Of a DNA stretch of 64,000 nucleotides, positions 1 to 9,221 are shown in pieces. Position numbers and translations under genes: made by a program. The stretch is taken from the NCBI GenBank assembly GCA_012959765.1, contig DUCO01000046.1:122748-186747 (forward strand), given 5' to 3'. The DNA is from Dehalococcoidia bacterium (GTDB lineage Bacteria > Chloroflexota > Dehalococcoidia > Lucifugimonadales > Lucifugimonadaceae). The notes beneath the pieces were generated by a model, which saw nothing but the letters and a program-made list of their open reading frames with translations, had not been told where the DNA came from and did not search any database. Numbering within the stretch: the stretch's first letter is position 1; each line of letters starts with the position of its first letter.

Positions 1-225
1 ATTCTGCTCGTCGGGGCGATGCTGACATCAAGATATGCGTTCTATCTGGCTGAAACCGAACAGAAGAAGCGAAACAAGTCGCTGTCACGAAGTCTCGAAC
101 GTATCCGTGGAACCGCTTCGCTTCCAGGCATGCCGAATCTGGTTCCGGAAGGCGCCCAAGAAACCGATTTCAATGCAGGACCTGGAGCGATGCGCCATGA
201 CTCAAACGAGGACGATGCCAGATAA
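1..225 (+). CDS. C-terminal end of an unidentified protein (truncated by window edge)
   Basis: The frame is open from base 1 to a TAA at 223..225 (74 codons). It begins with a hydrophobic run (ILLVGAML...) that looks like the end of a membrane helix. A Lys/Arg-rich stretch and a polar, probably disordered tail follow. A membrane protein with a basic cytoplasmic tail fits the pattern, but no family is recognisable. The upstream part lies outside the window. The tail is compositionally plausible but has no conserved motif. Confidence 0.4.
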   Translation: MLLVGAMLTSRYAFYLAETEQKKRNKSLSRSLERIRGTASLPGMPNLVPEGAQETDFNAGPGAMRHDSNEDDAR

Positions 226-331
226 CTGGCGATTCGACCTGTTGGTGACCGCGCGCTCTTATACCGTCATTCTGAACTAGCCTGCCCAGAAGCAATCGGA
301 GGATTCAGAACCTCGACTGACGCTGACAACC

Positions 332-820
332 ATGATCAACGCTTCAAACATCAGAGCCGCAACCGAGTCCGACCTCGCGGCCCTTGTCCAAAGCCTCGCA
401 CCAGAACTGGCGCGCGCTCAACTAAAGAATAGATTCACCGAGCAACGGGCAGGATTTCGATTGATACTCGTACTTGAGCACAAAAATGAACTCGCCGGCA
501 CCATCAGCATCGATCCCGGTGTCGATCGAGATGGTTTCACCCACCGACTGTTCGCGCTCGACGTTGGTCAGCGATTTCGCCGACAGGGATTCGCAACACA
601 GCTGATTCGTGCTGTTGAAGAACATGTGCTCGCTGACGGCCACACGACATTGCGGCTCGACGTGGCGATCGACAACACGGCCGCCATTAACCTGTACAAG
701 AAGCTCGGATATGAACCCGTTGGGGAGCCAACCCGGCTGCAGTGGAGCATTCAGACCGATGGTGGTTCATCAGAGGTGATCGTCGACACCTGCCAGCGAA
801 TGGTGAAACGGCTTGGTTAG
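332..820 (+). CDS. GNAT family N-acetyltransferase
   Basis: A 162-residue protein with one Gcn5-related acetyltransferase fold. It transfers an acetyl group from acetyl-CoA to an unknown amine. The acetyl-CoA loop is visible as RRQGFA (about residues 88-93), followed by the alpha helix LIRAVEEHV and the typical LRLDVAIDNTAAINLYKKLGY segment near the C-terminus. Its stop overlaps the stop of the convergent MFS gene by 4 bp. The substrate cannot be inferred. The ATG at 332 leaves a complete domain. Confidence 0.85.
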   Translation: MINASNIRAATESDLAALVQSLAPELARAQLKNRFTEQRAGFRLILVLEHKNELAGTISIDPGVDRDGFTHRLFALDVGQRFRRQGFATQLIRAVEEHVLADGHTTLRLDVAIDNTAAINLYKKLGYEPVGEPTRLQWSIQTDGGSSEVIVDTCQRMVKRLG

Positions 821-2157
821 TTAGAGTCGGTCCCATCGGATTCACCGGATTCGCCAGATTTAGCCGAATCGCCAGGCGATTGCGGAATCGTTTTCATCGA
901 CCGTATAGTCGGGTGTAACAGCACCACTCCTGCCAGCATGAATATGGCCGATCCTGTCGCAAGGGCGATTCGTAGTCCAACCAGTTCGGCCACGATACCG
1001 GCGATCGATGCTCCGATCAACATCCCAGTCTTTTCGGAAACTTTCAGCGCGCTGGCGACTCTTCCTCGAAGATGCTCGGGCGTAACTGCCTGTTGAACGC
1101 TTGCCTCGTTGATATCGTGCATTATCCAAAAGCCATCGCCGAATACTTGCGGTATCACGAAAAACACCATCGCCAACCAGATTTCAGTCGGCGCCAGCGG
1201 CATGAAGAAGCTGACGCTGCCGTAAATAAACAACCCCAGTGCCATAGTTGGCCCGACGCCTAATTTGCGGGTTACTCGGGTGGTGTATATGGCACCAACA
1301 AACGAACTGGCACCGCCGATTCCGATGATGATTCCAAACGGCCCCGGCTGAATACCGATCTCACCAATCGCAAATAGCGCGATCATTCCACCAAGAATTC
1401 CGCCTGATACCGACACGATGACGCTGCTGATGGCTATGAGAAGCAGGATTTGGTTCCTTGCGATAAATCGATAACCCTCCATAATTTCGCTGCGAATATT
1501 GCCTTTTTGGTCGGGTTTTTCCGGTTCAGGTTCACGTTGGCGAATCAGCAGAATCAGTATCCCGGATATGGCGAAAGTGACTGCCTAGACAATGCTTGCG
1601 CTTATTGCCGACGCCAACTGTGCGATGAATCCACCAACGTTGAATCCGATCTGCTCAGCAACTGAATCGGCAGCTCCCATCTTAGCGTTGGCTTCGAGCA
1701 GTCGATCGCGCCCGACAAGGCTTGGCATGTACGCTCGGTTCGCTACCTCATTGAAAATTCCCAGCGAGCCGTTGATGAATGCCACTACGTAGAGGTGTTC
1801 GATGTGAAGTTCGAATACAAAATGCGCTACTGCAAGGCTGGCGATAGAAAGCGATTGCAGCAGATCGGTGGTTGCAAGCACTAATCGACGTTTCGTGCGG
1901 TCGATCCACGGTCCGGCCATCAGCCCGAACGCCAGACCGGATGCAGAACTTGCGCCTCCGATGATCGCCATCTGATAGGGACGAGCGTCGAGAACCAGGA
2001 TGGCAATAAGCGGAAGCACCATCATCATCCGACCAAGATTTGAAGTCGACTGGGCTGCCCAAAGTTTTAGAAAATCGGGGTTGCGCCAGAGGCTATCTCG
2101 ACTCTGTGATGGCGTGGTCTCGGGCGAATCCGTTGAGGGTATGCCACATGATGACAT
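817..2157 (-). pseudogene. MFS transporter interrupted by an in-frame amber codon
   Basis: A major facilitator of the MFS_3 / macrolide-efflux type (about 446 codons). The N-terminal half has WAAQSTSNLGRMM and the loop GPWIDRTKRR between helices 2 and 3. The C-terminal half carries the remaining helices and a Ser/Gly/Asp-rich tail. The two halves are in the same frame, separated only by a TAG at 1585..1587. The 34 codons after it read as a normal helix followed by a charged loop (AVTFAISGILILLIRQ...). TGG to TAG or CAG to TAG would explain it. Either this is a real nonsense mutation or a consensus error. If intact, it would export a small hydrophobic compound. It lies downstream of ileS and the dehydrogenase on the same strand. 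Confidence 0.8.
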
Positions 2158-2233
2158 GCCCCGGGAGATACGTTGCTAACTGGTTTTTGTTAGGTCGGTG
2201 CGCGCCTCTGGCAATGAAAGGTGCGCCCACCCC

Positions 2234-3211
2234 CTACCCAAGCTCAGCGATGATCTTGCCTTTTACGTGGCGGGTTTCTAGCTGGGCGAGACCTTCCGGG
2301 ATGTCGGCAAGGCCGATTGTCTGCTCGATCATGGGGTCGATCTTCTTGTCGGCGACTAACGCGATCATCTCTTCTGCCATTCGGGCAAGATCGATTTGAG
2401 CTGCACGGTTAGTTGAAGAATGCGCACCGCCGTAGGCGATGTTGTGGATCGACTTTGCGCCGGCGAACGTTGTGTCGTCGATCGTTGGCATTCCGGCAAC
2501 GCAGGCGATGCCGCCCCTGAAGTTCAGCACTTCGATTCCTTCGTTGGCGGTGTTTACATCTACGGCTCCAAGTACGCGGTAAACTCCAAGTCCAGCAGTG
2601 ATCTCCATGATCCTCTCGACCACGTTCTCGGTGTTGTAATCGATCACGAAATCGGCTCCCAGCGACTTCACAAACTCGTGGTTGTGCGCAGACGCCGTCG
2701 TGATGACGGTCGCACCTATATGGGCGCATATCTGCACTGCGAAGCCGCCTACGCCCCCGGCACCGCCCTGCATCCACACTGTGTGCTCTGGTTGCACATC
2801 GAGCCGGCGGGTTACGGCTTCGTAGGCCGTGAGTCCGGCACAGGGGATAGCCGCTGCTGCTGTGAATGAGACAGCGTCGGGGATTCTGGCGGTTGTGTGT
2901 GCAGTTGTGATTGCGTACTCGGCGAATCCGCCGGGCTTGCTGAGATCGCCGTGGTAGAAGACCCGATCTCCTGTCGTCCACTGCGTTACGTCAGCGCCCA
3001 CCCTATCAACCACACCCGCCACATCAAGCCCTAGCACGTGCGGCCACGCCCAGTTTTCGTTCCCACGCCCCGCAAGCTTGTAATCGACAGGGTTCAGGCT
3101 CACAGCGTGCACCTTCACTCGAATTTCGTCGGGACCAGGCTCCGGCGTTGGCAGTTCGCCAACACGAAGATCGCTAACAGGACCGGGCTTATCGAGTAGT
3201 AGTGCTTTCAT
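2234..3211 (-). CDS. Zinc-independent medium-chain dehydrogenase / quinone oxidoreductase
   Basis: A 325-residue MDR-superfamily protein. The N-terminal GroES-like domain has the pattern GPDEIRVKVHAVSLNPVDYK. The NAD(P)-binding Rossmann domain has GGAGGVGGFAVQ (about 150-161). The Cys/His ligands of catalytic-zinc alcohol dehydrogenases are absent, as in NADPH:quinone reductases (QOR, EC 1.6.5.5-like) and zeta-crystallin. It starts at ATG 3211, 33 bp after the end of ileS on the same strand, so it may be read from the same transcript. The physiological acceptor is unknown. Confidence 0.85.
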   Translation of the reverse strand: MKALLLDKPGPVSDLRVGELPTPEPGPDEIRVKVHAVSLNPVDYKLAGRGNENWAWPHVLGLDVAGVVDRVGADVTQWTTGDRVFYHGDLSKPGGFAEYAITTAHTTARIPDAVSFTAAAAIPCAGLTAYEAVTRRLDVQPEHTVWMQGGAGGVGGFAVQICAHIGATVITTASAHNHEFVKSLGADFVIDYNTENVVERIMEITAGLGVYRVLGAVDVNTANEGIEVLNFRGGIACVAGMPTIDDTTFAGAKSIHNIAYGGAHSSTNRAAQIDLARMAEEMIALVADKKIDPMIEQTIGLADIPEGLAQLETRHVKGKIIAELG

Positions 3212-3244
3212 GTTTTGGGGACCTTATCTTCTGGCTGGAGCGCC

Positions 3245-6200
3245 CTACGCTTTTTCGAGCGTTACGGTTACTTTGGTGTCGTCGTCTAGTTGAATCGAAT
3301 CGGTTGCTGCTACGCCCATGGCGTCGTCACTAAGGACGGCTCCAAGTTCGATGTTGTTTGCGAGAGTTTCTTCGGCGATGTAGTCGACGTGTGTCATTAG
3401 TGTGCCGGTCACGCTTTCTGAGCAAGAAATCCAAAGATTAATCCGGTCGGAAATCTCAAGTCCAGACGACTTTCGAAGGTTCTGAATTACTCGCACGACT
3501 TCTCGTGCCGTTCCTTCAGCTTTCAGTTCTTCTGAAACCACCGTAAAAACCGCACCGGCGTATCCGGCATCGGTCGCTACAGCGTAGTCCGACAACGCAA
3601 CTCGTTCGACCAGCACTTCGTCTGATTCGAGTTCAAATCCATCGATAGAGATTGTCTCGCCAGCCTCTGAGGCCCGTGCAATTTCATCAGCGTCGGCAGC
3701 CATTAGCGCGTTTCGAATCTCGCCCATCTGCTTGCCGTACTTCGGACCCAGCAACCGCAAATTCGGTTTGATCTCGAATCCGAGTAACCCGCCCATTTCT
3801 GATGCGTCTCGAACGGCCTTCACGTTCAGTTCTTCTTTTAGAACCTGTTCGATCTTTGCCAGGGCGAAGTGCTCCCAGTCGTGTCGTACTTCAGCAACAA
3901 ACTCACCCAACGGCTGTCGAACTTTGAGTCGCGATTGCGCCCGAGCTGAGCGACCCAGCGATGCCAGGCGAATAGCGAGACGTGTCTCGTTCATCACGTC
4001 CTGATCGACGAGCGATTCGTTGGTTTTCGGCCATGACGTGAGGTGAACAGAGTCTGGGGCATCATCGACCCGGTCGGCGACGAGGTTGCGGTACATGATG
4101 TCGGCGATGAACGGCGTGAACGGCGCCAATAGGCGTGAAAGGGTCGTTAGGCAGGTGTACAGCGTCGAGTAGGCGGCGTTCTTATCCTTGTCGCCCTCTG
4201 TCTTCCAGAAGCGCCTGCGTGATCGCCTGACGTACCAGTTAGATAGATCTTCAACGAATTGCTCCACCTCGCCAGCGGCGTACGGCAGTTGCCAGTTTTC
4301 GAGATTGCCAGTGATCTGGGCGATCAGTTGGTTTAGCTCAGAAAGTATCCAGCGGTCGAGCTCCGAAAAGCCCTCGTCCGACGGCATGGTCCACGACTCG
4401 TAGGCGTTCTGTTCGCCATCTTCTGTGAACCCGAACACGGCAGGAATTGTGCAGTCTTCAGGAGTCCAGTTGTCGAGATTCGCGTATGTAGTGAAGAACG
4501 AATAGATGTTCCACAGCGGAATCACAAACTGACGGCGAACTTCGTCACCAGTTTTGAAGCCAAAGTTGATGTTTGATGCCGGATTGTGACGGCTGAATGT
4601 CCAGCGCATCACATCGACGCCCATCTTGTCGGCGGCATCGGTGAACCAGATGGCGTTGCCCTTCGACTTGTGCATCTCCTCGCCGTTTTCGTCACGCATC
4701 AGCGCGTACGAGAACACCTGTTTGGCTGGCAGCGAATCTTCGAGCACAGCCGCCATGACGATCATCGAGTAGAACCAGTTTCGGAACTGGCCGGGGAAGC
4801 TCTCAGACATCCAGTCGGCAGGGAACCACTCGTTCCAGTAGTCACGGTCTGTGTTGTACTTGAGAGTCGAAAAACTGACGATTCCGGCGTCGAGCCAGGC
4901 GTTTCCGACGTCCTGGATTCGGCTTACGGTTTCACCACAGTCGGAGCAAGCGATTTTTACACCATCGATTCCTGGTCGGTGCGGTGAACCACCGCTGGCT
5001 TCAAATTCTGGCCATCCCTCGACGGCACGTTCCTGTAGCTCTTCTTTCGAGCCGATCACATCGAAGTGGCCACAGTCGCAGGCGTAAATCGGTAGCGCGA
5101 GACCGTAGTACCGCTTCTTTGAAATCATCCAGTCCTGCATGTTCTTGAGCCAGTCGAGCTCACGAGCCTTGCCGAACTCCGGATACCACTCCATTCCGTT
5201 CGTGGCTTTTTCCATCTTGGGTCGAATTTCGTCCATCCCGATGAACCACTCATCGACCAACCGGAACACCAGTTCGGTGCCACAGCGCCAGCAAACGGGG
5301 TACCTGTGGGTGTACTTGTTCACCCTCACCAAAAGGCCTTTTTCTTCGAGCGATGCGAAGACCATGTCTTTCACATCGGCGGCCGCCTTGCCGGTGAGCT
5401 CGCCAAATCCCTCTTTGTAGATACCGTTTTGATCGAGAGGGGCGATCGGAGTCAGGCCGTTTTCTTTGCCGAGTTTGAAGTCTTCGGCACCGGCTCCGGG
5501 TGCTGTGTGAACGATTCCCGTACCTTCGGATTCGCCAACTTCGTCCCATGCGAGAACACGGTGTTGGCTTATCGTTTCGGCCTGTGCCGGTAGCTCGTCG
5601 AACGGACCTTTGTATCGCAGACCAACCAGTTCAGAACCCTTGAGTTCGGCCAGCACTTTTGCTTCGTCGGTAAGAACATGATCCCGCTTTAGCGACTCAA
5701 GAAGCGCCTTGCTGAAATAGATAACGGATCCTCGATCCTCGACCTTCAGGTAGTCATTTTCGGGGTTCACGGCGGCCGCTACGTTTGCCGCAAGCGTCCA
5801 GGGCGTGGTGGTCCAGATGAGAAGGTTTTCACCCTCGTGCCCATCGTCGATCAGCGGGAATTTCAGGAACGGGCTGTCGTGGGTGATGTCCTGATAGCCC
5901 TCGGTGACAATTTCGTGCTGCGAAAGCCCGGTTCCGCAGCGTGGACACCACGGCATGACGTCCCGACCCTTGTAGATCCAGCCTTTGTCGGCGCAGGTCT
6001 TTAGGAAGTGCCAGATGGTGTAGTTATTTTCGTCGGACTTGGTGTGGTACGAGTTGTCCCAGTCCATGAAGTAGCCAAGTCGCTTCGACTGCTCGGTGAT
6101 TCGTGCTGCGAAGTGGTCGACGCGGGCTTTGCAGTCTTCGACAAACTGGGCGATTCCGTACTCCTCGATGTCGCGTTTCGACTTGAAGCCTTTTTCTTTT

Positions 6201-6502
6201 TCTACTTCAACTTCGATCCACAGACCCTGGCCGTCGAAGCCGTTCTGGAAGCGCTGCCGGTAGCCCTGCATGTTGCGGAATCGGATGAAAAGGTCTTTGT
6301 ACGTGCGGCCCCATGCGTGGTGAACCGCCATGTCGTTGTTGGCGGTAATCGGGCCGTCGATGAAGGCGAACTTCTTCTTTTTATCGTCGTTCAGCGCTCG
6401 GTAGCGGGCTGGGATGTCGTTGTCGTCCCACCATTTGAGAATTGCTTCCTCGTTGGCTACGAAATCAACTTTTGGATCTGCCGAATCGAAGTGGCTCGCC
6501 AC
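3245..6502 (-). CDS. ileS: Isoleucine--tRNA ligase with non-canonical HIGH motif
   Basis: Class I isoleucyl-tRNA synthetase (EC 6.1.1.5), cytoplasmic, about 1085 residues. Visible in order: the nucleotide-binding signature, the CP1 editing domain with Cys pairs (CPRCGTG, CWRCGTE, CDCGH, CSDCGE), the second signature as EEMHKSKGN, and a long anticodon-binding region. The canonical HIGH tetrapeptide is replaced by A-V-H-H within TANNDMAVHHAWGRT (codons 6317..6328). The conserved context around both signatures puts it in the subfamily that carries GXHH rather than HXGH. I prefer the GTG at 6502, with an AGGA about 9 nt upstream. The frame is open to a GTG at 6526, just below the T-box terminator. 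Expression is probably controlled by that T-box. Confidence 0.95.
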   Translation of the reverse strand: MASHFDSADPKVDFVANEEAILKWWDDNDIPARYRALNDDKKKKFAFIDGPITANNDMAVHHAWGRTYKDLFIRFRNMQGYRQRFQNGFDGQGLWIEVEVEKEKGFKSKRDIEEYGIAQFVEDCKARVDHFAARITEQSKRLGYFMDWDNSYHTKSDENNYTIWHFLKTCADKGWIYKGRDVMPWCPRCGTGLSQHEIVTEGYQDITHDSPFLKFPLIDDGHEGENLLIWTTTPWTLAANVAAAVNPENDYLKVEDRGSVIYFSKALLESLKRDHVLTDEAKVLAELKGSELVGLRYKGPFDELPAQAETISQHRVLAWDEVGESEGTGIVHTAPGAGAEDFKLGKENGLTPIAPLDQNGIYKEGFGELTGKAAADVKDMVFASLEEKGLLVRVNKYTHRYPVCWRCGTELVFRLVDEWFIGMDEIRPKMEKATNGMEWYPEFGKARELDWLKNMQDWMISKKRYYGLALPIYACDCGHFDVIGSKEELQERAVEGWPEFEASGGSPHRPGIDGVKIACSDCGETVSRIQDVGNAWLDAGIVSFSTLKYNTDRDYWNEWFPADWMSESFPGQFRNWFYSMIVMAAVLEDSLPAKQVFSYALMRDENGEEMHKSKGNAIWFTDAADKMGVDVMRWTFSRHNPASNINFGFKTGDEVRRQFVIPLWNIYSFFTTYANLDNWTPEDCTIPAVFGFTEDGEQNAYESWTMPSDEGFSELDRWILSELNQLIAQITGNLENWQLPYAAGEVEQFVEDLSNWYVRRSRRRFWKTEGDKDKNAAYSTLYTCLTTLSRLLAPFTPFIADIMYRNLVADRVDDAPDSVHLTSWPKTNESLVDQDVMNETRLAIRLASLGRSARAQSRLKVRQPLGEFVAEVRHDWEHFALAKIEQVLKEELNVKAVRDASEMGGLLGFEIKPNLRLLGPKYGKQMGEIRNALMAADADEIARASEAGETISIDGFELESDEVLVERVALSDYAVATDAGYAGAVFTVVSEELKAEGTAREVVRVIQNLRKSSGLEISDRINLWISCSESVTGTLMTHVDYIAEETLANNIELGAVLSDDAMGVAATDSIQLDDDTKVTVTLEKA

Positions 6503-6547
6503 GTTTTTATTCCTCGCTCTTCGCACCCTGCGTGCCGATGGCGGGTT

Positions 6548-6584
6548 AAAAACAAAGCCCGCCTCTAATGCTTCAGGGACGGGC
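6548..6584 (-). terminator. Regulated terminator of the ileS T-box
   Basis: On the minus strand GCCCGTCC and GGCGGGC (6557..6584) form a stem with one bulged T, followed by a T-rich tract (TTTGTTTTT, 6548..6556). It lies between the T-box sequence and the ileS start, and shares its 5' arm with the antiterminator. This supports transcriptional rather than translational control. Confidence 0.85.
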
Positions 6585-6790
6585 GTTTTGAAATAAAACG
6601 GTACCGCGGTACCACCCTGGTTTCCCGACTAGCTGGCTAGTTTTAATTTTTCGGGACACTCAGTTGAGCCGATGTAACGTTCGGCAGGGACGGTTCAGCC
6701 TGGTGCCAACGAGATTCACGCTGGCGTTCGGTGAACGGTTCGGGAGTGATGATCGAATGTTGTCCTATGCCCGCTCTCACCATATCAGGC
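6548..6790 (-). promoter_or_regulatory. T-box leader riboswitch of ileS
   Basis: The minus-strand leader of ileS contains the hallmark T-box sequence AGGGTGGTACCGCGG (6604..6618), whose bulge pairs with the acceptor end of uncharged tRNA. The antiterminator 3' strand (CGTCCCT, near 6575..6582) overlaps the terminator 5' arm. Upstream sequence to about 6790 would form Stem I. I could not assign the specifier loop with certainty; several Ile codons (ATC) are present. From the family: uncharged tRNA-Ile stabilises the antiterminator and turns ileS on. The 5' boundary is approximate. Confidence 0.88.
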
Positions 6791-6925
6791 TCGCTAATTA
6801 GGACTGAGTGATTTCGACCGCGTCTCCGTCGTTACCTGTAACGGCGATAAGTATAAGTGCTGAGAGATTTCGGCGCAGTAGTGGTTTTTGGGGAGGCACG
6901 GGAGAAGGCGACCGCCAGCAGTAGT

Positions 6926-6981
6926 CTCACCTCGAAACTAGCGCGACACACCGCCAGATCCCTCGGTGGCCTTCGGGAAAT
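6926..6981. repeat. 56-bp dispersed repeat, copy 1
   Basis: Matches 15329..15384 at 50 of 56 positions with no gaps. The core forms a small hairpin (CCGCC with GGTGG here, CCGCC with GGCGG in the other copy), so one difference is compensatory-like (G-U against G-C). It lies just past the end of thpR. Confidence 0.75.
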
Positions 6982-7007
6982 CGAGAGTCGAGGCCGACCG
7001 GCCCCAA

Positions 7008-8018
7008 CTAGCCCAGTTCGTAGTTTGCGAGCTGCTGGTACTGGGTGTCGCCGGTGTCGTCGATGTGACTGCGGTAGAGGGCGATTGCATTGACCGGAAC
7101 GCTGGTGCCCGAAGAATGCAGCGGGGCATGCTGCCACGAGTAGCCGATATCTTCAGCGAATCGACCCCGAATGCCGGGTCGTGTACGTCCAACAGTGATG
7201 TGAGCACGGAACGTACGATCATCAGCCTCAAGCCCAAGTGCAACAATTCCACCTTCAACCCTGCCTTGAAGCTGCTCAAGACGTCGAAGCTCGCCGGTGA
7301 ATCCAACCCAGCAAATTCGAGGGTCGACAAACGAAGGGAAGCAGCCTGTGCGACCGATCTTTATCGAGAATCTACCGCTGGATTCGACTGCTCGCTTTAG
7401 TGCGTTTTTGATACCTGTAATCTGATCGATCGGCGTGTCGCCCAAAAACTTCAGCGTCAGGTGCATCGCTTCTTCTTCGATCCAGCGCACACGCTCGTGC
7501 TCGCGGGGTCGGAAACTGCGAGCCAGTTCGCTGAACTCGCGTTTTATCTTGCGTGGAATCTCGATAGCGATGAACAATCGCTGTGTGTTTTCAGCAACTT
7601 CTGGGAATCCGAATTCAGGTTCGTCTGGTGCGTCTGAATCCTCAGGCGCAACGTAAATTTTCGGCTCCGATGGCACGAACTTAGCTTCAGAACGTCGGGT
7701 GAAAGAGCCATCTCTTCCGCTCCTGTTCGCCCCATACGTCTCAAGACTGTCGCCCCGGACGCGTGTTCGTGCAGGAACTTCGGTAGGGACGAATTCAGGC
7801 CTCGCGTCGCCTGATTCATTCGAACTAGCTTCAGCCTCAGACGCGGAATCGTCGACCTGATCTTCATCAGATTCGACTACAGATATATCTTCGATCGTCG
7901 CTTCAGACTCTGCTATTTTTTCGCCCTTGGCGCCGCCCTCGTCGTCGAGCTGCGGATCAAGATCGTTCGATTTCGTCACGTAATTACGTTTCCTGGCACC
8001 AATTCTTCTGGTGATCAC
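7008..8018 (-). CDS. thpR: RNA 2',3'-cyclic phosphodiesterase with long acidic N-terminal extension
   Basis: The C-terminal ~190 residues are a 2H phosphoesterase of the ThpR/LigT type, which opens 2',3'-cyclic phosphates on RNA ends. Both catalytic HxT motifs are present: HLT (H186) and HIT (H273). The domain starts near residue 145 with TQRLFIAIEIP. The first ~140 residues are acidic, rich in Ser, Glu and Asp, and look disordered, against about 180 residues for the usual whole protein. The start is uncertain (GTG 8018 or GTG 7979), but the frame stays open and in-codon through the extension, which argues that it is translated. Divergent from the ornithine cyclodeaminase gene. Confidence 0.85.
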   Translation of the reverse strand: MITRRIGARKRNYVTKSNDLDPQLDDEGGAKGEKIAESEATIEDISVVESDEDQVDDSASEAEASSNESGDARPEFVPTEVPARTRVRGDSLETYGANRSGRDGSFTRRSEAKFVPSEPKIYVAPEDSDAPDEPEFGFPEVAENTQRLFIAIEIPRKIKREFSELARSFRPREHERVRWIEEEAMHLTLKFLGDTPIDQITGIKNALKRAVESSGRFSIKIGRTGCFPSFVDPRICWVGFTGELRRLEQLQGRVEGGIVALGLEADDRTFRAHITVGRTRPGIRGRFAEDIGYSWQHAPLHSSGTSVPVNAIALYRSHIDDTGDTQYQQLANYELG

Positions 8019-8134
8019 TTTACTTCTTCTATCAACGATACCTTCGGATTCGCACTTTTAGGCTTTCCTAGTGTTAAGCGTGGATTATCTGGATGCGGGG
8101 TTGCCGATCAATATAAAAGCGACATTGCCACCGC

Positions 8135-8189
8135 TATAATCCCACCGTATTTTTATCTGAGCGGGCAACTGACAGTTCGCAACGCCCGC
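8135..8189 (+). promoter_or_regulatory. Probable -10 box and nested hairpin before the ornithine cyclodeaminase gene
   Basis: A consensus TATAAT lies at 8135..8140. The following leader carries a nested hairpin: outer arms GCGGGC (8161..8166) and GCCCGC (8184..8189), inner arms AACTG and CAGTT. The Shine-Dalgarno GGAG follows, then the GTG start at 8215. No clear -35 box is present at standard spacing. The structured leader could be regulatory but matches no riboswitch class I know. Confidence 0.4.
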
Positions 8190-8214
8190 CAAACCGTAAA
8201 GCTGGAGAACACCC

Positions 8215-9207
8215 GTGGCACTACTGCTCAACCGATCTGACGTAATGAAGCTGCTCCCAATGTCGAAGGCCATCGATGTGCTAGAGGCCGCGTTCGGAGA
8301 GCTTGCAGCAGGGACGGCAGAAATGCCAGATCGAACGGTGATGATCGATGCGGCAGTTGGCGGCTGGATCGCTTACATGCCGGCATACCTGAAGTCGGGC
8401 GGCGCGCTTGGCGTGAAGGCCGTGACGGTTTACAAGGGCAACCCGGAGAAGTTCGGATTGCCGACTACTATCGGCACGATTCTCGTTCAGGACAACCAGA
8501 CCGGCGTTGTGGTTGCTGCCATGGACGGTGGATTTCTAACCGGTGTTCGAACCGGAGCGGGAAGCGGGGTTGCGACCCGGCATCTGGCTCGTAAAGATTC
8601 GAAGATTGCGGGTGTGCTTGGCACTGGTGTCATGGCCCGAGGCCAGGTTTTGGCACTCGCCGAAGCTGCAGATCTCGACACGATTCTTGTTTATTCACGC
8701 AGTGATGGGTCGACTCGACAGGCGTTCGCTGAGGAGTTCTCGGCGGCAACTGGCGTCGATGTTCGAGTTGCCGATAGTGTAGAGGGGCTCGTGCGAGAAT
8801 CAGACATCGTGACCCTGATTACGAGTGCAGTTGAGCCGATTGTCGAAGGCTCATGGTGGAAGCCGGGTACGCACATCAACGCCATCGGATCGCATGCCGT
8901 GGGCGTGCGAGAGCTTGATTCAGCTACGGTCGTGAAGTCGAAGATTGTTTGCGATCAGGTGCAGGCCTGCTTGAACGAGGCCGGCGATATACAGATTCCG
9001 ATCGAAGAGGGCGTGTATTCAGCCGACAAGATTCACGGGTCACTGGGTGACGTTATAAACGGCACGATAGCCGGTCGTGAAAACGACGAAGAGATTACGC
9101 TGTTCAAGAGCGTTGGACTTGCGATTCAGGACATCTCGTGTGCATCGTTGGTTTACGACGAGGCGAAGGCACAGGGCGTTGGTCTGGAGTTTGACTTCGG
9201 CGGTTAG
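8215..9207 (+). CDS. Ornithine cyclodeaminase / mu-crystallin family protein
   Basis: A 330-residue NAD(P)-dependent enzyme of the OCD/mu-crystallin family. Members include ornithine cyclodeaminase, alanine dehydrogenase of the archaeal type and ketimine reductases. It shows the substrate-lid part MPDRTVMID, the family segment GGFLTGVRTGAGSGVATRHLAR and the dinucleotide motif GVLGTGVMARGQ (about 140-151). A GTG start at 8215 is supported by GGAG 8 nt upstream. Neighbouring genes do not fix the substrate. Family assignment is firm, the specific reaction is not. Confidence 0.88.
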   Translation: MALLLNRSDVMKLLPMSKAIDVLEAAFGELAAGTAEMPDRTVMIDAAVGGWIAYMPAYLKSGGALGVKAVTVYKGNPEKFGLPTTIGTILVQDNQTGVVVAAMDGGFLTGVRTGAGSGVATRHLARKDSKIAGVLGTGVMARGQVLALAEAADLDTILVYSRSDGSTRQAFAEEFSAATGVDVRVADSVEGLVRESDIVTLITSAVEPIVEGSWWKPGTHINAIGSHAVGVRELDSATVVKSKIVCDQVQACLNEAGDIQIPIEEGVYSADKIHGSLGDVINGTIAGRENDEEITLFKSVGLAIQDISCASLVYDEAKAQGVGLEFDFGG

Positions 9208-9221
9208 GTGACGAGTCACGC

